From: Erpobdella octoculata
Taxonomy: Eukaryota > Annelida > Clitellata > Hirudinida > Erpobdellidae
Direction: 5' to 3'
NCBI GenBank assembly: GCA_963978895.1
Contig: OZ022238.1
Coordinates: 23,480,784-23,544,783 of the forward strand
Length of the DNA: 64,000 nucleotides
Shown one piece after another: positions 1 through 9,065 of this stretch; the first letter of the stretch is position 1, and every line of letters starts with the position of its first letter. The translations under genes were made by a program, and so were the position numbers. The notes beneath the pieces were generated by a model. That model was not told the DNA's origin. It searched no databases and was given only the letters and a program-made list of their open reading frames with translations.

Positions 1-5
1 TTCTT

Positions 6-239
6 TTGGAAATATTGTCAACATACAGTAGACCAATTGTTATTACTGGAGACTTGAACATTCACGTTGAAAGACAAAATGATATAATTGCAATGAAACT
101 GCAAGAATTGCTTACTTCTTTCAATTTGATTATTCATGAGACAATTCCAACGCATCGGTTTGGAGGGCAGCTTGACCTCGTGATTTCACGTGATGATATG
201 GTTGATCTTCAAGTTTCTGTGCAAGAAACTGTCATCTAA
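6..239 (+). pseudogene. LINE ORF2 fragment: C-terminal part of AP endonuclease
   Basis: The 77 residues carry the endonuclease motifs ITGDLNIHV (the GDxN step), a PTH segment and GGQLDLVIS (the SDH-like end), which belong to the APE domain that nicks target DNA for target-primed reverse transcription. The beginning of the domain lies outside the window. The frame ends at a TAA at 237-239, and the downstream linker resumes in another frame by about position 269, so a frameshift or nonsense change separates it from the RT part. Confidence 0.8.
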
Positions 240-268
240 TGCTATTGTTTTGACTTCCACTCCAAAAA

Positions 269-1350
269 CCAACTAAGCCTGTTGCCACTTTTTGGGGACG
301 TTCATGGAAGAGATTTGATTATAATGCATTCCTGACTGATTTACGTTTGAGTGAACTTTGTCATAATCCAGAAAATTTCGATCATCATTCAACTGATGAA
401 CTTTTCCAGTGCTATTCATCTACTCTATCAAAGCTTCTCGATAATCACGCTCCGTTTACATTAATCAAAAGAAAACCTCGAAGTCTAACGCCATGGTTTG
501 ATAGTGAATGCCGGGCATTTAAGCGGTCCACGAGACGACTTGAACGGATTTATCGTCGGCATCACACAAAGGCGAGTAAATCTATATGGATTGACGGCCT
601 GCGGACCATGCGATATTTGTTCCAGAAAAAAGAGCATGAATACTGGGAAGCCAGGATTGCCGCTAATCAGAAAGCTCCAAAAAAGCTCTGGAGTAACTTC
701 TCAACACTTCTTGGTAAAGAAAAGTCCTCATCTAATGTGAGCTCTTCTATTACTCCAGACCAGTTTGTGAGGTTTTTTCAAGAAAAGGTAGATCAAGTTA
801 GAACACATACAGCGCTTGTAAAGCCACCATCTATACTTTTGACCAGCACGTTGTTCATGGATGAATTCCAACCAGTCACGGCTGATGAGATAATAAAATT
901 GATAATGGCTGCTCCGAACAAATATTGTTCACTGGATCCATCCTCAACTTGGATTATCAAAAAATGTTGTGTCCACATTGCATCTTTTGTCGCTTTGATG
1001 TGCACTCGATCTTTACAAGAAGAATATTTTCCTGCTAGTCATAAGTCAGCACTTGTCACTTCCCTTATTAAAAAAGACGGACTTTACCCTGGTGACATGA
1101 AGAGCTATTGACCAGTCTCTAACCTGACCTTTATGTCAAAACTGGTAGAGCGGATTGTTGCTAAACGATTGAATGTATATCTAGGTCTTTTTGGCAGTCT
1201 CCCATCAAACCAATCTGCGTATCGCCGGTTTTACTCTACAGAATCTGCACTACTCAAAGTGGTCAATGATCTGGCAGTTGCTACTGATAGTGGTCAGGTG
1301 TCGCTACTGAGTCTCTTAGATCTGAGTGCCACATTTGATACTGTTGACCA
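269..1350 (+). pseudogene. LINE ORF2 fragment: linker and N-terminal reverse transcriptase
   Basis: The frame runs from the lysine- and arginine-rich linker (PWFDSECRAFKRSTRRLER) into RT fingers/palm motifs (HKSALVTSLIKKDGL, then PVSNLTFMSKLVERIVAKRL, then SLLDLSATFDTVD). In CR1/L2 elements the last motif holds the first catalytic Asp. A TGA at 1109-1111 interrupts the frame where the family normally has an arginine codon, so one C-to-T change is enough to explain it. The frame stops at the hAT insertion at about 1350 and resumes after 2260. Confidence 0.85.
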
Positions 1351-2260
1351 GTGATATTTCAGTTACAACTTTTCAGTTACAGTTACAGTTACAGTTAAAG
1401 TTACAACATTTTCAGTTTCAGTTAAAGTTATTTGTCCACAAACATTTTTCAGTTACTATTACACTTATTTATTTTCAAGTTAAAGTTACAGTTAACTGTA
1501 GATTCCATACACAGCCAAAAAAAAATTTTTTTTTTATTTATTTTTTTACAAAATGGTAAAACTTCGAGTTCATTTAAAAAAAACACGAGTTTCTAGATTC
1601 TTGGAGAGCCTGTTTCTTTTTCTTGCAGTCATATCACTGCAAACCGAGAAGATGCGCTCCACATATGCTTGTGAAGCAGGTGCAGAAATAAGGTCTTTAG
1701 CGAAGGCCGCTATTAAAGGATACACTGTCTCGGAGGCTGTCCAGAAACTTAATCCAGTTTGATTAACAGCTAATCTTTTTGAAGCCCCAAGATAAGCATT
1801 AAGTTTTTCCTCAACAGAACTTCCGTGCCTAGATTGCTTGCTCGGAGAACTGGAAGCTTCAATTTCTTGGGCAAGCCTCTTAAATCTTTTTAAAGGAGGT
1901 TGGCACAATTCATCAGAAGACGATTGCAACAGCACTATCAACTATCAATAATAACAAAAGGCAGCGAATAACTAAAAAGCACCATATATACTATTTGTTA
2001 GGTAACACCAAAGAACTCGATTTTTATCTTTAGATAAAAAAATAAATCTAATAATTAATTTATTTAGAAAAAAATTACATTAAAAATATTTTTCAGTTAT
2101 TAATTATTTTTGTATTATTTAACTGAATTTATTATTCAGTTACTATTACAGTTAGAGTTATTCGCCGTATTTCAGTTACTATTACTATTACACTTAACTG
2201 ACCATTATTTTTCTATTATTTTCCGACTTCAGTTAGTGTTACAGTTAACTTGAATATCAC
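1351..2260. mobile_element. Non-autonomous hAT-like DNA transposon inserted in the LINE
   Basis: The two ends are inverted (GTGATATT at the left, AATATCAC at the right; with the flanks, CCAGTGATATT against AATATCACTGG). Both subterminal regions are full of CAGTTA(C) repeats, which could be transposase binding sites. The interior encodes a hAT C-terminal dimerisation fragment. The flanking LINE frame rejoins if these bases are removed. No 8-bp target duplication is visible, which is odd for hAT. Confidence 0.75.
1570..1941 (-). pseudogene. hAT transposase C-terminal dimerisation domain fragment
   Basis: The reading frame of about 123 residues ends with the hATC signature. It shows LSFWTASETVYPLIAAFAKD, then a PASQAYVERIFS block, then R.RLS, matching the conserved FW...YP...PASSA.ERvFS pattern of the domain that lets hAT transposases oligomerise. 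The N-terminal BED and catalytic RNase-H-like parts are absent, and the 5' limit of the frame has no convincing ATG. It is what remains of an autonomous transposase in a deleted element. Confidence 0.8.
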
Positions 2261-3361
2261 TGGAATCCTTATTGAGAGACTTGAAAAAACACATGGCATC
2301 TCTGGAGTTGTCTTAAAATGGATTATTTCATATTTAACTAAGCGCACGCAACTGGTTAGTGTGGGTGGGAACTTGTCATTGTCCGTGTCACTTAGTAGTG
2401 GAGTACCCCAGGGATCAGTCTTGGGCCCACTACTGTTTCTATTGTACACCACTGATTTACCTGAAATTATTCATCGTTCTGGACTCGAGGGACACTGCTA
2501 TGCCGACGATACCCAAACATATGTTCACCGCTCTGTTGATGATGAGGAGAATGTTCACTTTCGCTTATTGCCCTGCATAGAGAACATTGAACAGTGGATG
2601 GCTTCTAATCGTCTAAAACTGAATGGCGATAAGACTGAATTAATCTGTAAAGGTGCAAGATCAAAGTTGCAACAGAGTAAAGCAAAAGCTTTGTTGGTTG
2701 CTGGGGCTTTGGTCGCCCCCACAGAAGTTGTTCGAAACCTAGGTGTTTATGTTGATTCTGAGCTTTCCATGAAAGATCATATATCTAAACTGTCTAAAAC
2801 ATGTTTTTTCCAACTACGATAACTTAGAACCATACGAAGGTCTCTGACAAGTGAAGCAACACGTCTCCTGCTGCATTCGTTTGTTGTCAGTAGACTTGAC
2901 TACTGCAACTCTCTATTTACAGGCTTACCTCTTAGTGCTGTTGGAAAAATTCAACGTATTCAAAATGCAGCTGCTCGTCTTTTTGGGGCACTAAAGAAAC
3001 ATGATCATGTGACTGCAATAATGAAAACTGAACTCCAGTGGCTGCGTATCTCTGAGCGAATTACTTTTCAAAATTGGGACTTTAGTCTACAAGGCGCTCC
3101 ATGGCGAAGCCCCCTCATATTTGCAAGAGCTGTGTTACTGTGTCTGATAACAATTCTTACTTATCTCGTTACAGATCAGCTAGTCGTGGTGATCTAGTTG
3201 TTCCCATTACTCGAACAAAAACTTACGGCAGTCGAGCCTTCAGTATAGCTGGACCGGCAACATGGAACATGCTGCCTGCCAGCATCCGAGAAGCCACTAC
3301 ATTGAGCTTATTCAAGGCCGAGCTAAAAACATTTCTATTTGCGAAATCCTATCCAAATTGA
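2261..3361 (+). pseudogene. LINE ORF2 fragment: RT catalytic core to C-terminus
   Basis: The frame resumes after the insertion with ILIERLEKTHGISG and contains SSGVPQGSVLGPLLFLLY, the catalytic CYADDTQTYV box, WMASNRLKLNGDKTE and NLGVYVDSELSMKDHI. A TAA at 2820-2822 interrupts it. The following sequence continues in frame (LLLHSFVVSRLDYCNSLF), then shifts frame near 3,100, and ends with TWNMLPASIREATTLSLFKAEL. The RT copies the element RNA at the nicked target. This copy has at least two stops and one frameshift and cannot be active. Confidence 0.85.
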
Positions 3362-3578
3362 TGATCAGAGAGAAATTATTTCATTTTTCCTGACATGCTG
3401 ATTTTTGTGTTTTATATTATTGTTTTTGCTTTATTTTTATTGTTTTGTTTTGTTGTTTTTATTGCAAAAGGAGGAGCCCTGAGGTGTTACAAAAAAAGGC
3501 GCTTGAAATCCAAATAAACTTAAACTTAAACTTATATAATTATATATATATATAAACATATCAATATATACGTATATA

Positions 3579-3800
3579 TCTATATGTATAAAAATCTCGT
3601 GTCATAGTGTTTGAAATTGAACTCCTCCGAAACGGCTGAACCGATTTTTATAATTTTTTTGTGTTTATTTGGTAGATCTGAGGAAAGGTCTATGGCTATT
3701 TAGAATATTTTTTTATAATTATTTAAAAAAGTTATTTTAGAAAAACAAAAAGGTGCAAATATGCTCTTTTTATAGGAAAATGCAACAGATAGACAGTCAT
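3579..3800 (+). mobile_element. Helitron-type 5' terminus fragment
   Basis: It begins TCTATATGTATAAAAATC in a TA-rich site, followed by CTCGTG and the phrase CTCCTCCGAAACGGCTGAACC. I recognise this arrangement from 5' ends of many invertebrate Helitrons, which start 5'-TC after an A. No matching CTRR 3' end is seen before the SINE-like unit at 3811, so it is a truncated copy. Confidence 0.55.
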
Positions 3801-3810
3801 ATATATATAT

Positions 3811-4129
3811 ATTCCTAGTAGAGTCTTATAAATATTTGCGTTACTTGTGGTGACAGTTAAGTCATCCTATTTGTAGGCTCTTGAAACATTTCAACGCAAT
3901 GTTTCACTTCATAAATTATCTATCTGGCAGCAGACTAAGCTGTCGAGCCGAAGTAAGGAGTTCTGAACCTATCATAGTCGTAGTCTAATGTTAAGTAGCT
4001 CCGAAAGACTGAGACTTCTAGCCATCCTTTCTTGGGGATGGTTGGTGGCTCAGTTGGTAAGAGCGCTTGCATTTAGGCGAGGCGGTGTTGCCGTAGACAC
4101 GTGGGTTCGATTCCTAGTAGAGTCTTATA
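3811..4129 (+). repeat. tRNA-derived repeat, partial dimer bounded by 20-bp direct repeats
   Basis: ATTCCTAGTAGAGTCTTATA occurs at 3811-3830 and again at 4110-4129. Positions 4036-4118 look like a tRNA(Leu)-like head. They contain an A-box-like TGGCTCAGTTGG, a TTTAGGC anticodon-type loop, a variable-arm-like CGGTGTTGCCG and a B-box GGGTTCGATTCC. The sequence right after the B box is the direct repeat, so the layout is a circularly permuted or tandem SINE unit of about 299 bp. It is not a clean tRNA gene. Confidence 0.6.
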
Positions 4130-4148
4130 TATATTTATAAATAAATAT

Positions 4149-4338
4149 TGTTACGATATCACCAAATCGTATACCGGGCTCAATAGAATGATTTTGCAGT
4201 TTATTGGTAAATAATAAATGAAGCTTTGCTAAGGCTAATTATACCTTCAAATCTCTTGATAATAATCAAATAATTATTGTCCCTAATAAAGGTAAGGTTT
4301 ATCAATAGGAAGTTGATTATGAAACCAGTGATATTACA
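4149..4338 (-). repeat. 3' LTR of the SAP element
   Basis: It matches 5835-6030 almost base for base and has TGTAATATC...GATATCGTAACA ends on the minus strand. Immediately upstream on that strand is the purine-rich stretch AAGAAGGGGGTAAT, the expected polypurine tract. Confidence 0.85.
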
Positions 4339-4341
4339 TTA

Positions 4342-5808
4342 TTACCCCCTTCTTAATTCTGTTCGTCCCGAACAGCATAGTCGCTTTTGCGAAATGCGAC
4401 TCGGCCACGAACACCAAAGTACCTTGATCTTTACTCGTGGCTTTGACCGCAATTCGCAAACAACATGGTCAAGTCTCTTGACCGTTTGATGCAGTTTCTT
4501 CCAGTCCTTCTTTGGCTCATCAACAGAGTTTTTCTTTGGCTCATCGTCGCCATTTCTGCACGGTTCATCACAGCCTTTTTTGCATGCCTCGTCCTGAACG
4601 TCTTTGCACGGTTTATCGGAATTGTCTGCTTTTTCTTCTTCCTTCACATCTTTTAGATCTTTCTCAAGAAACTCTTTAAAAGGTTTTTCGAAAACACGTT
4701 CCATAAATCCAATAAATCCCTTCATCAAGCTGTTATTTGATTTTACCGTGACTCTTAGTCTATCTGATCTAGAATTCTCTGTGGATTCATCTGATTTAGA
4801 ACCCTCGGTACCGTTCTCTGTTCTTGGCTCATCTTTTTCAGAGCTTTTGCTTGCTGCATTGCTATTGTTGTTTTGGAGATGTTCATCGCCGTCATCTTTG
4901 TTTTCTTCCAAGCTACAATCGAACGTTTTCTTTTCACATTCCAACTCGGCTCTCTCATCGGTGTCAACTTTCGTATCGTCCTGCGGATCTTTCTTCAAAT
5001 ATTCGCCATCGTCTCGCAAATCAATGTCTTCTTTTTTTGTCAAATTAGCTTCGACGTATTTCTCGATTGGAGTTTCGTCCGTTTTTAAATCCTTAGTTGC
5101 TTCATCCGAGTTAGATTCGTCACTAAAATCTGACCTTGAATATTCAGTGCCGTCGTCTGTTATGGAGGCCTCCGTTTCAGAACCGTCGCTGTATGGGTAA
5201 AAGCCATCGCTGTTATTGTCATTATTAAAATCATCATCATCACTTTCATCCTCATCGTTTTGCATTTCGTTTTCAACATTCTTCTCATCTTCTTTAGTTT
5301 TGTTTTCGACGTCCAAACCGACTGTATCACTGACACCATCTTTGCATGGTTCATCTTGAGCATCCTTGCAAGGTTTATTATCATGACTGTCTTTGACAGG
5401 CACATCATCATGACCGTTTTTGCCAGGCTCATCATCATGACCATCTTTGCATGGTTCATCTTGTACATTCTTGCATGGTTCATCTTGACCGTCTTTTTTG
5501 CTTCCGCAATTGTTTGTGTCACCATTGAGGAGTTCAAGAAATTTCTTCCTTTCTTGCTGTGCTGCTTTGTGTGCTGCTCTGTTCTCCTCCTGTGCTGCTC
5601 TGTTTTCCTCCGCCATTTTATTCAGCGCCTTCAACAAATCATTTTCTACTTCAAACTCATACTCTTCGGGATCAAACCCATTTTTCTCCAATGACGTCCG
5701 GAGGCGGTCCACGAGCTCAGACTTTCTTCCTTTATCACTGAGCTCTCGTTTTCTAAGTTCCTGCCTCAACTCGAGTATCAAGAGCTCATCCAATGCTTTC
5801 AAAACCAT
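4342..5808 (-). CDS. SAP-domain acidic protein of the LTR element (gag-position ORF)
   Basis: A 488-residue ORF starts at the first ATG after the primer-binding site. Residues about 8-42 form a SAP motif (LRQELRKRELSDKGRKSELV, then DRLRTSL), a helix-turn-helix that binds DNA or chromatin in cellular proteins. A short coiled, Gln/Ala/Glu-rich stretch follows (about 60-95). Then come about six 9-10-residue repeats around DEPCKDG, a very acidic Ser/Asp/Glu region, and five more repeats near 410-450. The tail is basic with several Cys. No capsid, zinc knuckle or protease is seen. Position and start context equal those of gag in the related copy at 34.7-38.1 kb, so I infer a derived gag-like protein. 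Function is unknown. Confidence 0.8.
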   Translation of the reverse strand: MVLKALDELLILELRQELRKRELSDKGRKSELVDRLRTSLEKNGFDPEEYEFEVENDLLKALNKMAEENRAAQEENRAAHKAAQQERKKFLELLNGDTNNCGSKKDGQDEPCKNVQDEPCKDGHDDEPGKNGHDDVPVKDSHDNKPCKDAQDEPCKDGVSDTVGLDVENKTKEDEKNVENEMQNDEDESDDDDFNNDNNSDGFYPYSDGSETEASITDDGTEYSRSDFSDESNSDEATKDLKTDETPIEKYVEANLTKKEDIDLRDDGEYLKKDPQDDTKVDTDERAELECEKKTFDCSLEENKDDGDEHLQNNNSNAASKSSEKDEPRTENGTEGSKSDESTENSRSDRLRVTVKSNNSLMKGFIGFMERVFEKPFKEFLEKDLKDVKEEEKADNSDKPCKDVQDEACKKGCDEPCRNGDDEPKKNSVDEPKKDWKKLHQTVKRLDHVVCELRSKPRVKIKVLWCSWPSRISQKRLCCSGRTELRRG

Positions 5809-5814
5809 TCTTGT

Positions 5815-5834
5815 ATCCCACTTCTGATCACCAA
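5815..5834 (-). other. Primer-binding site of the SAP LTR element
   Basis: TTGGTGATCAGAAGTGGGAT follows directly after the CA end of the 5' LTR on the minus strand. Close versions sit at the same place in the copies at 37,856-37,875 and 63,864-63,883. The priming tRNA was not identified. Confidence 0.7.
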
Positions 5835-6030
5835 TGTTACGATATCACCAAATCGTATACCGGGCTCAATAGAATGATTTTGCAGTTTATTGGAAAATAA
5901 TAAATGAAGCTTTGCTAAGGCTAATTCTAATTATACCTTCAAATCTCTTGATAATAATCAAATAATTATTGTCCCTAATAAAGATAAGGTTTATCAATAG
6001 GAAGTTGATTATGAAACCAGTGATATTACA
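5835..6030 (-). repeat. 5' LTR of the SAP element
   Basis: This is a 196-bp LTR. Relative to the 3' LTR it has a 6-bp duplication (CTAATT region) and two substitutions. It would carry the promoter of the element; no TATA box was assigned with confidence. Confidence 0.85.
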
Positions 6031-6050
6031 TTAATATATATATATATATA

Positions 6051-6151
6051 TAAAGTTTGATCAATGATTTACATTGATACTGTTTCCTATAAAAGAGTAT
6101 GTTTAACTGTCTGAGATTGAAAATGTTTATCTTCTTGCATTTTGAGATCAA

Positions 6152-6157
<6 letters not shown>
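6051..6157. mobile_element. Small TIR MITE in a TA array
   Basis: TAAAGTTTGATC at the left is inverted as GATCAAACTTTA at the right, about 107 bp end to end, with TA-dinucleotide runs on both sides. The size and TA flanks suggest a Tc1/mariner-type MITE. Confidence 0.55.

Positions 6158-6195
<38 letters not shown>
6158..6195. repeat. (TA)n microsatellite
   Basis: A pure TA dinucleotide run lies between the MITE and the LINE tail. Confidence 0.9.
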
Positions 6196-6199
<4 letters not shown>

Positions 6200-6205
6200 A
6201 TATTA

Positions 6206-7135
6206 ATCAATCAATCAATCAATCAGTTGAATTTATATAGCGCTTTTTCCTATCGTTCAAAAGCGCTCGGGAACGATTTTTTTAATAAATAAGTCTTAAG
6301 TCCCCGACGGAAAACTGTGAGAGAAGTAGATTTAGTTAGAGAAGTAGGAAGAGAGTTCCCGAGATAGGGACCAGAGTAGGGAAAAGAACGTTTAGCAAAA
6401 GAATGCTTAACAGAAAAGATATGAAAGTGGTTAAGAGAGGAAGATCGAAGACCATACTTAGGAGGGATTTTTATTAAGTTAGTTAGGTAGAGTGCGGAAG
6501 AGCAATTTTTAATTTTAAACATTAGTAAGCAAATTTTAAACATCACCCTATATTTAAGAGGTAGCCAGTGAAGAAGAACAAGAGATGGAGAGATATGAGA
6601 AAAGAAAGAGGTGCGGGAAACTAAGCGTGCAGCACAATTGAAGGCTTTAGAAAGAGGATAAAGGATAGAGTCAGGTAGATCATAGTAGAGAGAATTGCAA
6701 TAGTCAATTCAAGACAGAATAAGAGAAGAGACTAGAAGTTGTAGAGAAGGATCATCGAGCAGTGGAAGAAGTTGTTTAATGCGTCGTTTATGGAAGTAGC
6801 AAAATTTAGTGACAGATAATATTTGAGGAATTAAAGACAAGTTGGAGTCAAAGAGAAAACCTAAACTACGAATAAGAGAAGATGAAGAAATAGAAAGAGA
6901 AGATGGAGGTGACAGAACCAAAGGAAGCAGAGTTACAGAATTAGGGGACTTATTGAAATAGATTAATTCAAATTTATCAGGATTAGGCTTAAGACACATA
7001 GAAGAACTCCAAGAGATAATAGATTGAAGGCAGGCAGTTATTTGATTAACAACAGACTTAAGAGAAGAGTTAGAGAAATTAGAATAGACATAAGAGTCAT
7101 CAGCATACATTTGACTATTGAGATAGTGAGAAGAT
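6206..7135 (-). mobile_element. 5'-truncated CR1/L2-like LINE with (ATTG)n tail
   Basis: On the minus strand the element ends AGCGCTATATAAATTCAACT followed by ATTG repeats, a typical 3' tail for these LINEs. Upstream it encodes the RT from the YADD box onward. Truncation at about 7135 just before the catalytic box fits incomplete target-primed reverse transcription. Confidence 0.85.
6250..7110 (-). pseudogene. LINE RT C-terminal fragment
   Basis: It starts with the RT catalytic motif MYADDSYVYS and continues through WSSSMCLKPNPDKFELI, SLGFLFDSNL and then, after a stop near 6709, IDYCNSLYYDLP, AFNCAARLV, LHWLPLKYRV and PYLGNSLPTSL. This is the order seen in the C-terminal third of CR1/L2 ORF2. 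One internal stop and the missing N-terminal two thirds make it non-functional. Confidence 0.85.
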
Positions 7136-7169
7136 ACAATATAAAGAAGTACAGAAGTATATAGAATAA

Positions 7170-7243
7170 ACAGTAAAGAATTATGTATTATATAGTAAAA
7201 AATTATGTATTATATAGTAAAAAATTATGTATTATATAGAACT
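7170..7243. repeat. Tandem repeat of about 26 bp
   Basis: AATTATGTATTATATAG with an AAAAA spacer is repeated three times. Related units occur at 11,232-11,275 next to the Helitron end there. Confidence 0.7.
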
Positions 7244-7248
7244 ATATA

Positions 7249-7478
7249 AGCAGTGCCCGTAGCGGCTTCGCTGATTCTAGGACTGTTCATCAAAGGACGA
7301 TTCATCAAAGGACTGTTCATCAAGGACTATTCATCAAGGGACTATTCATCAAAGGACTATTCATCAAAGGACTATTCATCAAAGGACTATTCATCAAGAG
7401 GACGGTTCATCATAAGGACTGTTCATCTAATGTTTATTCATCAAGCGGACTATTCATCAAAAAAAATTAAGAAAATTG
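7249..7478 (-). mobile_element. Helitron 3'-end fragment with 15-bp minisatellite
   Basis: The first bases, GCAGTGCCCGTAGCGGCTTCGCT, match the CTAG-side terminus of the element at 7538. They are followed by about ten copies of a 15-bp unit, TCATCAAAGGACTAT, with variants. The same minisatellite appears inverted at 9675-9795 inside the next-but-one Helitron. Confidence 0.6.
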
Positions 7479-7959
7479 TTTAAGATGTTATTTTCAACCA
7501 AAATATTTTACCAAAATATAGACTAATTTATATCAAACTAGCAGTGCCCGTAGCGGCTTCGCTCGCATGAAATTAGAGAGTTTGAACCGTGCATCCATAG
7601 TAGAGATCATTTTTTTAGGTCTCGGCTCGGCCCGTCGACAAATTAGCCCAGCCCGTTTTAAAAACCCAAACTCCTGGCCCGGCACAGCCCGTCTGAATTA
7701 GGCCCGGCCCATTTTTACAGGCCTAGAAGTTCTATATTCTTGATGAAAAACTTCGGCCCGTCCCACCTTGACCTCAGGTTTGGCCCGGCCAAACTGAAGA
7801 CCCTAAAATCACTAAAATATCTATATACTTAGTGAAAAGCCTCGGCCCGTCCCACTTTGATTTAAGGTTTGGCCTGGCCCGTGTGAAGACTCTAAAATAA
7901 CGGCTTGGCCCGGCCGATGATAAACTGGACTTAGCTACTTTTAACCCGCACAAAACTTC

Positions 7960-8860
7960 AAAATACTAATTTTTACATTTGTAGCACTTACAGTTTGTGA
8001 GTAGCAGTTATTTGGAAATCAAATAACCCTTATTTCCACCCCACATTTGAGGTCCTGGAAACCAAATTTTCAAAAAATGCTTAAACACGTATTTCATTAT
8101 TTTTGGAGTAGAAACTAAATACTAATTTTTACTTCTGTAGCATTAACAGTTTTTGAGTAGCATCTACTTTAAAAACCAAATAACCCAAAAAATAATGAAA
8201 CACGTATATCTTTTTTTTTGAGTAGATACTAAGTAATAATTTTTACATCTGTGGCAATTACAGTTGTTGAGTAGCAGTTACTTTAAAAACCAAATAACCC
8301 TATTTTCCACCCCACATTTGAAGTCCTGGAAACCAAATTTTCGCTAAATTGTGAAACCCGTATATCATTATTTTTAGAGTAGAAACTAAATACTAATTTT
8401 TACTTTTGTAACATTAACAGTTTTTGAGTAGAAGCTACTTTAAAAACCAAATAACCTAATTTTCCAACCCACATTTGAGGTCCGGGAAACCAAATTTGTA
8501 AAAAATGGTGAAGCACGTATATCTTTATTTTTAGAAAAGAAACTAAATAATAATTTTTACATCTGTGGTATTTACTGTTTTTGAGTAGCAGTTACTATAA
8601 AAGACAATTAGCCCTATTTTCCACCCCACATTTGAAGTCCTGGAAACCAAATTTTCAAAAAATGCTAAAACACGTGTTTCATTATTTTTGGAGTGGAAAC
8701 TAAATACTAATTTTTACTCCTGTAGCATTAACAGTTTTTGAGTAGAAGCTACTTTAAAAACCAAATAACCCAATTTTCCAACCCACATTTGAGGTCCGGG
8801 AAACCGAATTTTCAAAAAATGGTGAAACACGTATCTTTTTATTTTTCAAAAAGAATTTAT
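7960..8860. repeat. Internal tandem repeat of Helitron A, about 155 bp x 5
   Basis: The phrase GAGTAGAAACTAAATACTAA recurs at roughly 8107, 8220, 8378, 8535 and 8692, each time followed by a TAGCATTAACAG-like block and a CCACATTTGA(G/A)GTCC block. The same array is present in the two other family A copies. Confidence 0.75.
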
Positions 8861-9065
8861 ATACCAAATTTCAAAATCTCCTCATTTTTGGTTTTCGAGA
8901 TATACATTGTTTTAGAAAAAAGTTTGTTTTCCAGTTTTTTCCCCTCAGGAGCAAAATTTTCAAAAATCCTTTCTTAGCGGATGTTTACGCTATAAAAGTA
9001 ATATAAGTTCCAAATTTCACGTTCCTAGGATGAGGCGTTTGAGCTCGGCGTTGATTATCAGTCAG

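Larger units (their letters stand above)
1..3535 (+). mobile_element. CR1/L2-like non-LTR retrotransposon, left end cut by window, interrupted by a hAT element
   Basis: In order, the sequence encodes the end of an AP-type endonuclease, a linker, reverse-transcriptase blocks (DLSATFDTVD, GVPQGSVLGPLL, CYADDTQTY) and a C-terminal region of the type that ends CR1/L2 ORF2 proteins (RLDYCNSL, IQNAAARL, TWNMLPASIR). A 3' UTR follows and ends in a short tandem tail of AAACTT units near 3515-3532, as is usual for this clade. A 910-bp element splits the RT. Stop codons and a frameshift make the copy inactive. Confidence 0.9.
4149..6030 (-). mobile_element. Short non-autonomous LTR retrotransposon with a SAP-domain ORF
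   Basis: LTRs of 190 and 196 bp begin TG and end CA. They differ by only two substitutions and a 6-bp indel, which suggests recent insertion. On the minus strand the order is 5' LTR, primer-binding site, a 488-codon ORF, a purine-rich tract (AAGAAGGGGG) and 3' LTR. The element is 1.88 kb and has no protease, RT or integrase. It would depend on a relative for transposition. Confidence 0.85.

Noticed and set aside
4036..4118. Functional tRNA(Leu) gene
   Set aside because: A and B boxes are present, but the acceptor and anticodon stems do not pair well and it is embedded in a repeated unit, so SINE is more likely.
4604..5200. 198-residue Ser/Phe-rich frame on the plus strand
   Set aside because: Antisense shadow of the acidic SAP ORF (GAT/GAA codons read backwards).
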